Shown: positions 35,749 through 45,280 of the stretch, one piece after another | How the letters are laid out: every line of letters begins with the position of its first letter | Position numbering within the stretch: the first letter of the stretch is position 1 | From: Rhodopirellula sp. | GTDB taxonomy: Bacteria > Planctomycetota > Planctomycetia > Pirellulales > Pirellulaceae | DNA: 46,517 nt | Direction of reading: 5' to 3' | NCBI GenBank assembly: GCA_002698965.1 | Contig: PAAT01000171.1 | Coordinates: forward strand, 1-46,517 | Notes under the pieces: generated by a model | Databases searched by the model: none | What the model saw: the letters and a program-made list of their open reading frames with translations, nothing else | Told to the model about the DNA's origin: nothing | Made by a program: the position numbers and the translations under genes

Positions 35749-36798
35749 ATGAATAGGGAATCCTCTCGAAAACGATCGCGTCGCTATGACCAGCGACCGG
35801 CTCGCACTTCACGTAAGGCAGCCGACGGGGAAAGTGTACGTTTGCAAAAAGTATTGGCAGCGGCGGGGTACGGTAGCCGCAGGCACTGTGAAGAGTTAAT
35901 TACCGCTGGCCGAGTGCAGGTGAATCGGAAGGTTGTAACTGAGTTGGGAGTGAAAGTAGATCCCGGCACAGAAGAAGTGCGTGTCGACGGAGATATTATT
36001 GAACGTCCGACCTTGCGGTACTATGTTCTGAATAAGCCTCAGGGGGTCCTTTCGACGAACAGTGATCCGGATGGACGGATTCGTGTAGTGGACTTGATTG
36101 GTGATTCCAGTCACTTGTTTACTATTGGCCGATTGGATCGAAGTAGTGAAGGGCTGATCATCGTCACAAATGATGGCGATTTGGCCAATAAAATTGCACA
36201 TCCCAGCTATCAGATCAACAAAATCTATACGGTCCGTGTTGCTGGTAACATTCAACGCGAGCAACTCGCTGAAGTCCGTCAGGGAGTTTACCTTTCTGAT
36301 GGAAAGGCGAATGTTGAGTCGATTCGAATTAAAAAGCGTCATAAGCAAACCACTGAATTGGAAATGGTCCTGGCTGAAGGTAAGAATCGTGAAATTCGCC
36401 GAGTGTTGGCTCGTGTGGGGCATAAAGTACTCCAGTTGAAGCGAATTGCAATCGGGCCGGTACGTCTGGGGGAGTTGCCAGAAGGTGCTTACCGTGAACT
36501 GACGGTGGCCGAAGTGAAGGCATTGAAACGTGTAACTAGTGAGCCGTCATCTCCGTCAACTCGTCGCAAGTACGCAAAAAGAAAAGCGACTACTGGAAAT
36601 CCAAAACGAAAAGTCGTAAAAAAGACTCAGCAAGGTCGTCGTAAAAAAAATGATGATAGTCGCAGCACAACTCCCGGCACGACACGAAAGTCAGCCCGAG
36701 GCGCGGCTCGCAATTCGAAGAAACGTTCTTCAAAATCGAGTAGTGGCAGCAACCCACGCAAACCAGCTAAGAAACGAAACGTAAGGAAACGTCGTTGA
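35749..36798 (+). CDS. rluB: rRNA pseudouridine synthase of the RluB/RsuA family with a basic tail
   Basis: These enzymes convert specific rRNA uridines to pseudouridine. The 349 residues contain an S4 RNA-binding domain (about 30-75), the catalytic motif GRLDRSSEGL (Asp130) and the KNREIRRVL motif. The last ~85 residues are almost all Lys, Arg, Ser and Thr and probably bind RNA non-specifically. A basic N-terminal stretch of about 25 residues is also present. The stop overlaps the ATG of the next gene by one nucleotide. RluB is preferred over RsuA by overall pattern, not proven. Confidence 0.88.
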   Translation: MNRESSRKRSRRYDQRPARTSRKAADGESVRLQKVLAAAGYGSRRHCEELITAGRVQVNRKVVTELGVKVDPGTEEVRVDGDIIERPTLRYYVLNKPQGVLSTNSDPDGRIRVVDLIGDSSHLFTIGRLDRSSEGLIIVTNDGDLANKIAHPSYQINKIYTVRVAGNIQREQLAEVRQGVYLSDGKANVESIRIKKRHKQTTELEMVLAEGKNREIRRVLARVGHKVLQLKRIAIGPVRLGELPEGAYRELTVAEVKALKRVTSEPSSPSTRRKYAKRKATTGNPKRKVVKKTQQGRRKKNDDSRSTTPGTTRKSARGAARNSKKRSSKSSSGSNPRKPAKKRNVRKRR

Positions 36799-37700
36799 TG
36801 TCTACTGAGCATTGTAATAACCCACTGCATGCTGATTACTATGCAGACGATTCGTCCCATTACACTGCTGAAGTTATTGAAAACGTCAAAGTCGCTCAAG
36901 CGACATGGCGAGTCAGGTTTCGTTGTCCGGACGTGGCCGCTAAATGTAAACCAGGTCAGTTCATTATGTTGAAAATCACGGACAGGGATGATCCGCTTAT
37001 CGGCCGTCCCCTTGCCGTCTTTGATGTTCTTGGAGATAAAAATGGAGTCCCCACGGACCTGGACGCGGTCTACCTCGTGAAAGGTAATCTTACAACTCGC
37101 TTAGTGGATGTTGTTGCCGGCCAGTATCTGGATGTTTGGGGCCCATTAGGTAACGGCTTTCTGCCGCAGGAGACACGTCATCTCGTTATGGTTGCTGGGG
37201 GGATCGGGCAAACCCCGTTTGTTACTCTTGCCCGTGAATACCTGGGTCTTGCTAATTACAACCGGGATTGTCCGCAGGCTCAAAAGGTAACCCTTTGCTA
37301 CGGGGCTCGTAACGAGCATCTATTGGCTGGAGTCGATACGTTTGAGGCTGTCAAAGATTTGGACGTCAGGTTATGTACTGATGACGGCTCACGTGGTCAT
37401 CACGGTCTCGTTACAGAATTGTTAGAACAAGTCCTCTCCGAAGACAAAGAGGCTCATGGCAGCAGTCAGGGTATTCGAGTAGTCTGTTGCGGGCCTGAAC
37501 CAATGATGGAAGCAGTCGCAAACGTTAGTAAGAAATGGGGGGTTCAATGTCAGGTGTCATTGGAAACCCCGATGGCCTGTGGTATCGGGATTTGCTTCAC
37601 TTGCGTCACCAAAGTCATCCAGGATGATGGAACTTGGGATTATAAACGAACATGTGTCGAAGGTCCCGTGTTCGATGCATCCAAGATCGTTTGGGATTAA
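36798..37700 (+). CDS. pyrK: Dihydroorotate dehydrogenase electron-transfer subunit-like flavoprotein
   Basis: PyrK passes electrons from PyrD to NAD via FAD and a [2Fe-2S] cluster. The 300-residue protein has an FAD-binding barrel with GRPLAVFDV, an NAD-binding domain with VAGGIGQTPF, and a C-terminal cluster site CGIGICFTC with a fourth Cys 14 residues later (KRTC). The start ATG overlaps the rluB stop. No pyrD lies nearby. Other ferredoxin-reductase-like roles are possible, but the PyrK-type cysteine pattern is clear. Confidence 0.87.
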   Translation: MSTEHCNNPLHADYYADDSSHYTAEVIENVKVAQATWRVRFRCPDVAAKCKPGQFIMLKITDRDDPLIGRPLAVFDVLGDKNGVPTDLDAVYLVKGNLTTRLVDVVAGQYLDVWGPLGNGFLPQETRHLVMVAGGIGQTPFVTLAREYLGLANYNRDCPQAQKVTLCYGARNEHLLAGVDTFEAVKDLDVRLCTDDGSRGHHGLVTELLEQVLSEDKEAHGSSQGIRVVCCGPEPMMEAVANVSKKWGVQCQVSLETPMACGIGICFTCVTKVIQDDGTWDYKRTCVEGPVFDASKIVWD

Positions 37701-37736
37701 AATCAGCGGCCAAGCTATTCCTTTTCTAGAATAGTG

Positions 37737-39014
37737 TTACTTGAGATTCGCTGCAGATGAGACAGCAGTTCCCGCTTCAGGTGAGTTGCCTTTTTGCTTC
37801 AGTGAGTAGCACATCAGCTTATCTAAAGAACGGATGTAAATGTTACCGTTGTTGAGTGCAACGTGAGCCCAAGTCTCGGTGTTGCTTACTTTCTTTTGTG
37901 AAAGAATTTCGAGGGATTCGGGGGTTCCGTTAATTAGGTAGAGAACACCTTTTTGATCTAAACCTAAAATCCGCTCCCCATCGGTAATCAAGCTCCAGTA
38001 CTTCCCGAAGGGCTGGCTGGTCCATGCTGTTTTCCCATCTTTGAGATTTAGACAGATCAAACGCTGATTTCGGAGATGCATGTATGCGTGGTCTCCAAGT
38101 ACAACCGGTGATGACATATAAGCTTGGATCGTATTGTTCCAGCTATATTCCTGCTTAATCTTTTCCCCGGCCAAATCATAGAGGAATGATCCGCCACCAT
38201 AGGAACTTGTGAAGAAACTATCCTCATATCGAATCGGGGTTAGGATATTCATACCTCTGAAGGCAGGGATTTTCACTCCCCACAGTTTTTCACCGCTTGT
38301 CCACCCTAAGCCAACTAATTCTTCTCGGGTTTGAACCACCAATTGGGGTTTTCCGTTAATCATTTCAATTGTTGGAGAGGAGAAGGCGCTCCCATTCATC
38401 CCGCCTTGATCCTTCGAGGATTGCCACAGTATTTTCCCATTTTCGGCATCAAGTTGAATGACACCACTACCAGCTTGGACAACCACTTTTCCGTCATTGT
38501 AAATCGGTGACGATGCAAATCCAAACGAAGGAAGGGGGGATTTGAGTTCCTTCACGAAATCCATCTGCCACAGGATTTTCCCGTCCTTCAGGTTGAGACA
38601 CGTCAGAACATCTCGCATTCCACCGACAAAGATCTTTCCGTCAGCAACGAGTGGCGTCGAACGAATCCAGCTACCATTTGCAGCAGCAAAGAAAGGAACA
38701 GACATCGCTCCGTTCCACTTACTCGTCCAAACTAACTTCCCGGTTTCTTCGCTGTAGCAATAAACAGCTTCATATTTTTTGTCCACGGTTGCGGTAGTGA
38801 AAACGAACCCGTCTTGAGTCACGGGACCGGAATAACTTGGCCCCAGGGATACTTCCCACGATTTTTCGACGTCTTCGAGATTTTCAGGAAGCTTAATGTT
38901 TATTGTTCCATCTCGCTTTGGACCTCTCCACTGATTCCAGTCGCTATCTTGAGAATGGGCAGAAGAATGGATGGAAAGCAGTACGATAAGTGCTAAAGTG
39001 GTGAGATGTTTCAT
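37737..39014 (-). CDS. Secreted PQQ-like beta-propeller protein
   Basis: The 425-residue protein has a signal peptide (about 1-21, cut near AHS-Q) and starts its mature part with DWNQWRGPKRDG, a frequent planctomycete motif. Several repeats follow of the pattern 'LNLKDGKILWQ', 'LDAENGKILWQ', 'YSEETGKLVWT', typical of PQQ-dehydrogenase-like or BamB-like propellers. Enzymatic residues of true quinoprotein dehydrogenases are not evident. It is probably a periplasmic scaffold or carbohydrate-related protein. It converges on pyrK with only 36 bp between stops. Confidence 0.85.
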   Translation of the reverse strand: MKHLTTLALIVLLSIHSSAHSQDSDWNQWRGPKRDGTINIKLPENLEDVEKSWEVSLGPSYSGPVTQDGFVFTTATVDKKYEAVYCYSEETGKLVWTSKWNGAMSVPFFAAANGSWIRSTPLVADGKIFVGGMRDVLTCLNLKDGKILWQMDFVKELKSPLPSFGFASSPIYNDGKVVVQAGSGVIQLDAENGKILWQSSKDQGGMNGSAFSSPTIEMINGKPQLVVQTREELVGLGWTSGEKLWGVKIPAFRGMNILTPIRYEDSFFTSSYGGGSFLYDLAGEKIKQEYSWNNTIQAYMSSPVVLGDHAYMHLRNQRLICLNLKDGKTAWTSQPFGKYWSLITDGERILGLDQKGVLYLINGTPESLEILSQKKVSNTETWAHVALNNGNIYIRSLDKLMCYSLKQKGNSPEAGTAVSSAANLK

Positions 39015-39144
39015 GAGAATTCCCTAAATGAATGGATAGTCAGTGTATTTGTAGACATGACTTTCAATTCGCCCAGTCTTTTTTTGTTTTTTTGGGTTTT
39101 TTTTTCGCGATAGTTTTGTACAACATCCACCAAAAGGGGCATTC
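39015..39144. promoter_or_regulatory. Divergent region between the PQQ protein and the lipid-modification operon
   Basis: The 130 bp hold a very T-rich stretch (39079-39107, runs of 7, 7 and 9 T broken by G) and a TTGTACAA palindrome near 39115-39122. The ATG at 39145 has AGGGG 6 nt upstream. The TGAACGTTT element seen near the sigma gene is absent here. No standard -35/-10 pair was found, which would fit use of an alternative sigma factor. Confidence 0.4.
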
Positions 39145-40428
39145 ATGAAAATCGCAATCATTGGTTCGGGCATATCCGGACTCACCAGTGCATATTACTT
39201 GAGCAAACTAGTAGATCAGGTTGATCTGTACGAAGCTAAAAGCTATTTTGGCGGACACACTAATACGGTTGATGTTACGGATAGTGAAGAAGGACTGATA
39301 CCGGTCGACACAGGTTTCATCGTATTTAATGACAGAACCTACCCAAACTTTATTCGTTTGCTGGGTGAACTGGGTGTAAGTTACCAACCTTCCGAAATGT
39401 CTTTTGGGATAAAGCATGAGCCTTCCGGCCTAGAGTTTCGGGGCGCCAATCTTGGCGGCCTGTTTGCGCAACGCAAGAGAATCTTTTCGATTCCTCATAT
39501 CCGGTTTCTTTACGAGATTTATCGTTTTAACAAAGTGGCGGGCCGCGTTAGAAAGAATGTTCCTCACGAGATGACCATCGAGCAGTTCTTTCGTAAGTAT
39601 TCTTTTAGGAGAGACTTGCTCGAATATTTCTTTTTACCCATGGGTGCTGCTATTTGGTCAACATCGTGTGAGAGATTTATGACGTTTCCCGTACGATTCG
39701 TTTTGGACTTCTATGCACATCACGGTTTGTTAAGCATTAATGACAGGCCTCAATGGTTTACGATTTCTAATGGATCTAGGAGTTATGTTGAAAGATTGAT
39801 GGAAGGTTCGTCAACTAATTTCCATCTGGATAGTCCAGTTTCAGTGATACGCCGTAGTGCTGGGGGAAAAGTTGTCATTCAGGTTGAAGGACGTCAGGAG
39901 TTGGAGTATGACCATGTTGTCGTAGCAACCCATACTGATCAGGCATTAAGAATGCTCGAGAATCCAATCCCTGTGGAGCGTGAGATTCTGAATTCTTTTC
40001 GATATGAGTCGAATCTGGCGATTCTTCATACCGATACCTCCATACTTCCTAAAACAAAACATGCCTGGGCATCTTGGAATTATTTACTTGAGCATGAAAA
40101 GGAGACCAAAGCCTCGGTTACTTACTGGATGAACAAGCTGCAGTCGATTCATACTAGAACTCAATACCTCGTCACTTTAAATGCGGAACACAAAGTAGAC
40201 CCCCGAAAGATTATCCGAAAGATCCAATACGCACATCCACAGTTTGATGAGGGAAAATACGCAACCTCTCAAAGGCATGGTGAACTGATCAATTTAGATG
40301 GTATATCTTACTGTGGAGCCTATTGGGGAGCTGGTTTTCACGAGGATGGTGTACGCAGCAGTCTAAAGGCTGTGAATGGCCTATTAGGGGAGACGGCGGT
40401 TTCTATTTTGGAAAACAAAAATGCTTAA
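39145..40428 (+). CDS. FAD-dependent amine-oxidase-like oxidoreductase
   Basis: The 427-residue protein begins with the dinucleotide-binding motif [14 protein letters not shown] (6-19) and [14 protein letters not shown], as in NAD(P)/FAD oxidoreductases of the amine-oxidase/desaturase superfamily. The C-terminal [19 protein letters not shown] is the second FAD-contact motif. This type of flavoprotein is regularly found with DUF1365 and CFA-type methyltransferases, where it is thought to act on fatty acyl chains. It is first in a five-gene run and overlaps the next gene by 8 nt. The reaction is not known. Confidence 0.86.
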   Translation: MKIAIIGSGISGLTSAYYLSKLVDQVDLYEAKSYFGGHTNTVDVTDSEEGLIPVDTGFIVFNDRTYPNFIRLLGELGVSYQPSEMSFGIKHEPSGLEFRGANLGGLFAQRKRIFSIPHIRFLYEIYRFNKVAGRVRKNVPHEMTIEQFFRKYSFRRDLLEYFFLPMGAAIWSTSCERFMTFPVRFVLDFYAHHGLLSINDRPQWFTISNGSRSYVERLMEGSSTNFHLDSPVSVIRRSAGGKVVIQVEGRQELEYDHVVVATHTDQALRMLENPIPVEREILNSFRYESNLAILHTDTSILPKTKHAWASWNYLLEHEKETKASVTYWMNKLQSIHTRTQYLVTLNAEHKVDPRKIIRKIQYAHPQFDEGKYATSQRHGELINLDGISYCGAYWGAGFHEDGVRSSLKAVNGLLGETAVSILENKNA

Positions 40429-41173
40429 CAGTTGTTTCTATGAAGGCGTAGTATTCCATGCACGCAAGACTCCCAGACGCCATGGATTCCGCCTGGGATT
40501 ATATATGGCATTTCTTGACCTTGATGAAATAGGAGACTTGTTCAGCAAGTCTCGCCTGATGGCAACAAACTGGCCCTGGTTTAACAGGTTTCGCCGGCGG
40601 GATTATTTTGGGGAGAAGCATTGCTTAAAAGATGCTTTACTGGATTTTATAAATGAACAGACGGGGGATGAAACAATTAGTCGGGTGGCACTGTTAACAC
40701 AGGTAAGGACCCTTGGGTACTTTATGAATCCAGTTGCATTTTATTACTGTTTTGATAACCAAGGTGAGTTGAAGTATGTCGTCGCCGAGGTTAATAATAC
40801 TCCCTGGGGTGAAAAGCATTTATATCTTCTCGATAATTCGCACTGGAAGGGTAGGTCTGACAGACGCTCGACCACAGAGAAAAAAATGCATGTTTCCCCA
40901 TTCATGTCGATGGCATATCGATATCACTGGTCCATTAGCGAACCTTCCGAGACGTTGCGTTTGGCGATCAGACTAAGAGACCAAAACGAAAACGTCCCTT
41001 TCATCGCAGGCATTCGGTTGAAACGCAGAGAATTTAGTACGACCAGTCTCTTACGTTTAAACCTGCGATACCCCTTCATCACGATAAGAATCTTGATCGG
41101 GATATACTTTCAGGCTTTTCGTTTGTGGTGTAAAAAAGTACCCTTTCAACCGCATCCGAATAAACAGAACTAG
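40421..41173 (+). CDS. DUF1365 family protein
   Basis: The 250-residue protein starts [32 protein letters not shown] and contains [20 protein letters not shown] and [15 protein letters not shown], all diagnostic of DUF1365. No biochemical function is firmly known. The family is almost always next to the flavoprotein and CFA-like methyltransferases, as here. The ATG overlaps the preceding gene by 8 nt, so translation is coupled. A C-terminal hydrophobic stretch (about 222-240) may contact the membrane. Confidence 0.9.
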   Translation: MLNSCFYEGVVFHARKTPRRHGFRLGLYMAFLDLDEIGDLFSKSRLMATNWPWFNRFRRRDYFGEKHCLKDALLDFINEQTGDETISRVALLTQVRTLGYFMNPVAFYYCFDNQGELKYVVAEVNNTPWGEKHLYLLDNSHWKGRSDRRSTTEKKMHVSPFMSMAYRYHWSISEPSETLRLAIRLRDQNENVPFIAGIRLKRREFSTTSLLRLNLRYPFITIRILIGIYFQAFRLWCKKVPFQPHPNKQN

Positions 41174-41198
41174 TTCAAACCGTTTTGAGACCTAAACT

Positions 41199-42428
41199 AT
41201 GACAATGCTAGAGGCTCCGCTGCCACGAAAGATGTTTCGCATTCCGGGCATTGTTTCTGCTGCGAGGAAATTGCTCAGGCAATCATTTTCCAATCAGGAT
41301 GAAGTAGGGGTTACTCTTCATGATTGTGATGGAGCACATTTTATGGGGGACCCGAATTCAACGCTTCAGTTCACGATTGACGTTCAGTCCAAGCTGTTCT
41401 ATCAGCGGTTACTCCGTCGAGGAGATTTGGGGGTTGCGGAGTCCTATATTGCAGGTGAGTGGAGTTGTTCTGATTTAAGTGGACTATTTAAGGCATTGCT
41501 TGGACAGACCCGGAGTTTGAAAAAAATGCTTCGGAAGTATTCCTGGCTGGGAAATTTACGTCCCCGTTTCTTACATTCTCGCCGGCATAATTCGGTAGCA
41601 AATAGTCGTAGCAATATTAGCAAACATTACGATCTTGGGAATGACTTCTACAAATTATTTCTTGATGAGACATTGTGTTACAGTTCCGGGATTTTCAATC
41701 GCGCTGACATGACGATGCGCGAAGCCTCTCTTGAAAAGATGAAGGCGGCTTGTGATTCTTTACAGCTGACAGCAAATGACCATTTGCTTGAAATTGGTAC
41801 AGGGTGGGGAGCTTTGGCGATCTATGCCGCCGAAAACTATGGTTGTCGTGTGACGACCACGACGATTTCTAAAGAGCAGTTTGATTTTGCTCAACAAAGG
41901 GTGCGGGAAAGTGGTCTGGAAAATCTGGTGGAGGTGTTGGACCGGGATTATCGTGAGTTACCGGGCAGCTACGACAAGCTTGTTTCTGTGGAAATGATTG
42001 AAGCTGTTGGAGATGAGTATCTGGAAGTGTTTTTTAGGAAATGTAAGGCACTCCTGAAGCCGGGAGGAAGAATGCTTTTGCAATCGATTCTGATGAATGA
42101 TGATGACTATGAAGATTATCTGGAATCCGTCGATTTTATTCGATTTTACATATTCCCTGGTGGTTGTTTACCGTCAATGAAAAGAATTGATGCAATCAAT
42201 ACGGAAGAGGAGCTTTTCGAACGCGTTCACTTCCTTGATATGACCTCCAGTTACGTACAAACATTAGGATTTTGGCTAAAGGGTTTTAGAGCTAAATCAG
42301 AAGAGTGTAAAAAATTGGGTTACGATGCAAGTTTTCAGCGGTTGTGGGAGTATTACCTTGAGTATTGTAAGGCCGGTTTTAGCAGTCAGCACGTCAGTGT
42401 TGCTCAATTGTTGTTTGAGAGGTCATAG
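41199..42428 (+). CDS. Cyclopropane-fatty-acyl-phospholipid synthase family methyltransferase
   Basis: CFA-type enzymes use SAM to add a methylene or methyl group to unsaturated acyl chains of membrane phospholipids. The 409 residues have an N-terminal lipid-binding-like domain (about 1-130), then ISKHYDLGNDFYKLFLDET, the SAM motif LEIGTGWGAL (about 196-205), SVEMIEAVGDEYL and the C-terminal LEYCKAGF. Key catalytic regions of CFA synthase are present. Without an enzyme assay, cyclopropane and other methylated products cannot be told apart. It is 25 bp after the DUF1365 gene. Confidence 0.91.
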   Translation: MTMLEAPLPRKMFRIPGIVSAARKLLRQSFSNQDEVGVTLHDCDGAHFMGDPNSTLQFTIDVQSKLFYQRLLRRGDLGVAESYIAGEWSCSDLSGLFKALLGQTRSLKKMLRKYSWLGNLRPRFLHSRRHNSVANSRSNISKHYDLGNDFYKLFLDETLCYSSGIFNRADMTMREASLEKMKAACDSLQLTANDHLLEIGTGWGALAIYAAENYGCRVTTTTISKEQFDFAQQRVRESGLENLVEVLDRDYRELPGSYDKLVSVEMIEAVGDEYLEVFFRKCKALLKPGGRMLLQSILMNDDDYEDYLESVDFIRFYIFPGGCLPSMKRIDAINTEEELFERVHFLDMTSSYVQTLGFWLKGFRAKSEECKKLGYDASFQRLWEYYLEYCKAGFSSQHVSVAQLLFERS

Positions 42429-43208
42429 ATGGATTTGCTCATCGCAACCGCCGCTTCTTTTTTGTTGGTAATCGTCGTCTTTCTCTTACTGGAGAACACT
42501 TCGCACACCAGCATTATTGATTTTGTTTGGTGCTTTGGAGTTACCGGTGCAAGTGTTTTCTATGCCATTTATCCGGACACTGAAATTACGAGTCTGGGTT
42601 GGCACCTTATCGTCCTTCAATTACTTTGGTTTGCTCGGCTTGGTGGTATGATTATTTATCGAACGTTGGCTCTGGAAAAAGAGGACGGTAGGTATCGTCG
42701 GCTGAGAGAGAGTTGGGGAGAGCGGTATCGTCAAAAACTGTTCAGATTTTATATATTCCAAGGATTAGGAATTATTTTGTTTTCTCTGCCAGTCTGGTCG
42801 GCATTGCTTCTGCAGACTGAGATAACCAAGTTTGGAATCGTGGGGGAGGCTTTATGTTTGATTGGAACGATTGGGGCATTTGCTTCTGACTGGACACTGA
42901 CCAAATTTCGGAAGACACCAGGCAATTCCGGTCAGGTCTGTAAGGCAGGTCTCTGGCGTTATTCCAGACACCCAAACTTTTTTTTTGAATGGCTGTATTG
43001 GTTGGGGCTAGCGTTTCTGGGGATCAATGGAGTGAATTCACTTTGGATATTTGTTTTCCCAGTGATGGTTCTGGTCTTCCTTCTCTTTATTACCGGAGTG
43101 CCTACAGTGGAAGCACAGGCATTAAGATCCCGGGAAGAAGCTTATCGTAAATACCAGCAGGCTACCTCGATGTTTGTTCCCTGGTTTCCTAAAAATCGTG
43201 CAGAGTAG
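42429..43208 (+). CDS. DUF1295 family membrane protein (steroid 5-alpha-reductase-like)
   Basis: The 259-residue integral membrane protein has about six or seven hydrophobic helices. The C-terminal region contains SRHPNFFFEWLYWLGLAF, a motif of the DUF1295/isoprenylcysteine methyltransferase/steroid reductase group. The Arg-His-Pro-Asn unit points to NADPH or SAM-dependent chemistry on a lipid. Its ATG directly follows the preceding stop, with AGAGG 8 nt upstream. It may supply a reductase step to the pathway; this is inference. Confidence 0.88.
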   Translation: MDLLIATAASFLLVIVVFLLLENTSHTSIIDFVWCFGVTGASVFYAIYPDTEITSLGWHLIVLQLLWFARLGGMIIYRTLALEKEDGRYRRLRESWGERYRQKLFRFYIFQGLGIILFSLPVWSALLLQTEITKFGIVGEALCLIGTIGAFASDWTLTKFRKTPGNSGQVCKAGLWRYSRHPNFFFEWLYWLGLAFLGINGVNSLWIFVFPVMVLVFLLFITGVPTVEAQALRSREEAYRKYQQATSMFVPWFPKNRAE

Positions 43209-43213
43209 AAGAA

Positions 43214-44239
43214 ATGGGTTTAAGTCAGTTTAAGTTAAGCCTCGCTGAACAGGGGCTTATTCCGGACAAGATTTTACGCTGGGGGATGCGGCGACTCTGT
43301 CGGCAGCGTCTCGTTCAGGAAAGATCCAAGAGTCAGTTTGGAATTGGGCGGGATGAGAGTCTGGAAATAGCAGTTGAAACCACTGCTGCTAATGAGCAGC
43401 ATTATGAGGTTCCCGCCAAGTTTTATGAAATGGTGCTCGGGATAAATCGGAAGTACAGTTGTTGTTATTGGGACGCTGAGACGGAGCATCTCGATGCTGC
43501 TGAAGAGCTGGCTCTTGCCAGAACCGTCGCTAATGCAGGAGTTCAGGATGGAATGGAGATCCTCGATTTGGGGTGCGGGTGGGGGTCTCTCACGGTTTGG
43601 CTGGCGGAGAGATTTCCCAACGTTGCGATTACTGCCATATCTAATTCGAATTCTCAGCGGGAGCATATTGACCTCCGATTGCAGGAGAAAGGACTTGGAA
43701 ATCGGGTGAACTTGATTACGGCGGATATCAACGCCTTTGAGCCTAAGAAACAATTTGATCGGATCATTTCCGTCGAGATGATGGAACATGTAAGGAATCA
43801 TTCACGTCTTTTCGCGAATCTTTCCAAATGGCTTGCCTCGGACGGCCAAGTCTTAACCCATGTTTTTGCGCACCGTGACTTAAGCTATGATTTTGAGACC
43901 AACGGGGCTAATGATTGGATGGGCCGCTATTTCTTTACGGGAGGAATGATGCCCAATCATTCAACCTTGTCAAATGCGGCGTCGGGGTTTCAGGTCCAGA
44001 AGCAGGATGTATGGTCCGGCAAACATTATGAAAAAACGTCACTAGCCTGGTTGCAGAATATGGACGCGAACAAAGTTAAAATCATGGAAGTCTTCGAAGC
44101 GTGCTACCAGAAAGATGCCAGGCTTTGGTGGAACCGCTGGCGAATGTTTTTCCTGGCGGTTGCTGAACTTTTTGGATTTGCCGAAGGGCGAGAGTGGGGA
44201 GTTATACAGCAAAGGTTTGGTAAAGAAGTTGATAGATAA
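43214..44239 (+). CDS. Second CFA-like SAM-dependent methyltransferase
   Basis: The 341-residue protein belongs to the same superfamily but is shorter and lacks the full N-terminal domain. QHYEVPAKFYEMVLG and KYSCCYWD correspond to the CFA substrate region. The SAM site is LDLGCGWGSLTVWLAE (about 116-131), followed by SVEMMEHVRNH. A C-terminal helical tail includes WWNRWRMFFLAVAELFGF. Sequence is far from the upstream CFA gene, so it is not a recent duplicate. It begins 5 bp after the DUF1295 stop and ends the run. Confidence 0.88.
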   Translation: MGLSQFKLSLAEQGLIPDKILRWGMRRLCRQRLVQERSKSQFGIGRDESLEIAVETTAANEQHYEVPAKFYEMVLGINRKYSCCYWDAETEHLDAAEELALARTVANAGVQDGMEILDLGCGWGSLTVWLAERFPNVAITAISNSNSQREHIDLRLQEKGLGNRVNLITADINAFEPKKQFDRIISVEMMEHVRNHSRLFANLSKWLASDGQVLTHVFAHRDLSYDFETNGANDWMGRYFFTGGMMPNHSTLSNAASGFQVQKQDVWSGKHYEKTSLAWLQNMDANKVKIMEVFEACYQKDARLWWNRWRMFFLAVAELFGFAEGREWGVIQQRFGKEVDR

Positions 44240-44291
44240 AGAATAGGCTATCTATTTAGTTTTATCCGGTAACCTCAGCTTCCGTTCTTCT

Positions 44292-45146
44292 CTAGCTCAT
44301 GATTTTTAGGAAGTTGGCTAAGTCGGTCATGCTGTCACAGCACGTCGTATACGAGATACCGGACTTAATATCAGTTGTTAACGCTCGGCCTCCAAGCACT
44401 AGATGGATTCCCTGAGCTGAGAGGACATCCCAGAGTTGATTGACCTCAGCCCGGAAGTAATGATTTTCCGGGATATAAGAGACGCTAAGCCAAACCCATT
44501 TCGGCGAGTATTTTTCAACCGCTTCCAGAATCGTCGATGCTGGAAGATTTGCCCCCAAAGATTTTGTTTGAAATCCTTGTTGCCGACCGACAAGCGAGAC
44601 CATTTGTGTCGGGATTTCGTAGAAATCGCCAGTCAATGTGCCACCGATGGCCAGGGGAGCTAATTCAGAGGAAGGAATGGTGTCCTCCAAGCTATTTAAG
44701 AGTTTGCTGCAAATCATGCAGGCAGAACGCTCCTGGTAAATGGCAACTTCACCGCATCCCCATTTTTCACCAATTTCAACAAAAGCCGGTAAAAGTACCT
44801 GATCAAAAATTGTTTCCAAAGGCGTGTTTTGCAGATATAGATCTAGTATGATTCGCCTGCAGTTCGGTTCTTCTCCGTCAATTAATGCTGAAGTTAAAAG
44901 CTCAGAGGCGTCGGAAAACTCGACGGAATTCTTTCCTAGGTTAGTCGGCAGCCCAATCGATCTCGGGTCTACCAAACCATGATTTGATCGACGAATGAAA
45001 TCAAGAGCTTCAGCAACTTTGATTTTCCGATGACCACCGGGGGTGTATGTAGCCTGAAGCTGGGAATCGTCACACCAGCGTTTCACCGAGGATTCACTCA
45101 CACCAATAGCTTTGGCCAATTGCTTGGGAGACACTAAAGTTTTCAA
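44292..45146 (-). CDS. MerR-type regulator with degenerate B12-binding domain (LitR/CarH architecture)
   Basis: The 284 residues have a MerR/excisionase-type helix-turn-helix (about 3-45: VSPKQLAKAIGVSESSVKRW, then YTPGGHRKI). A helical domain follows with W129-x9-E139, and a Rossmann-like domain (about 165-280) contains LGANLP and LVLGGR. This is the architecture of light-sensing LitR/CarH. Two expected residues differ: the position after Glu139 is Arg140 instead of His, and the DxHxxG loop reads DFYEIP (174-179), with Tyr176 in place of the cobalt-binding His. Translation probably starts at TTG 45146, with AAAGGGTG upstream. It is divergent from the sigma gene and convergent with the lipid operon. 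Confidence 0.85.
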   Translation of the reverse strand: MKTLVSPKQLAKAIGVSESSVKRWCDDSQLQATYTPGGHRKIKVAEALDFIRRSNHGLVDPRSIGLPTNLGKNSVEFSDASELLTSALIDGEEPNCRRIILDLYLQNTPLETIFDQVLLPAFVEIGEKWGCGEVAIYQERSACMICSKLLNSLEDTIPSSELAPLAIGGTLTGDFYEIPTQMVSLVGRQQGFQTKSLGANLPASTILEAVEKYSPKWVWLSVSYIPENHYFRAEVNQLWDVLSAQGIHLVLGGRALTTDIKSGISYTTCCDSMTDLANFLKIMS

Positions 45147-45256
45147 ATCTCACACCCTTTCCATGCAAACTACACCCCCACATTATTACAGAACAGGGGA
45201 AAATGAACGATATTATCTTCGAAAACGACCACATAAAATAATAAAAAACGATTTTC

Positions 45257-45274
45257 TGAACGTTTTGAACGTTT
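45257..45274 (+). promoter_or_regulatory. Tandem operator copy 1 (TGAACGTTT x2)
   Basis: TGAACGTTT occurs twice in perfect tandem (45257-45265 and 45266-45274), ending 6 bp upstream of the -35 of the sigma-gene promoter. MerR proteins of the LitR/CarH class bind direct repeats in divergent promoters, so this is the best candidate site for the regulator encoded at 44292-45146. Confidence 0.65.
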
Positions 45275-45280
45275 TTATGT

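Noticed and set aside
35896..36423. 175-codon open frame antisense to rluB
   Set aside because: The plus-strand frame encodes a complete conserved enzyme. The antisense frame shows no family features.
37715..37734. Small hairpin between the convergent pyrK and PQQ genes
   Set aside because: The stem is 6 bp, mostly AT, and there is no T-run on either strand.
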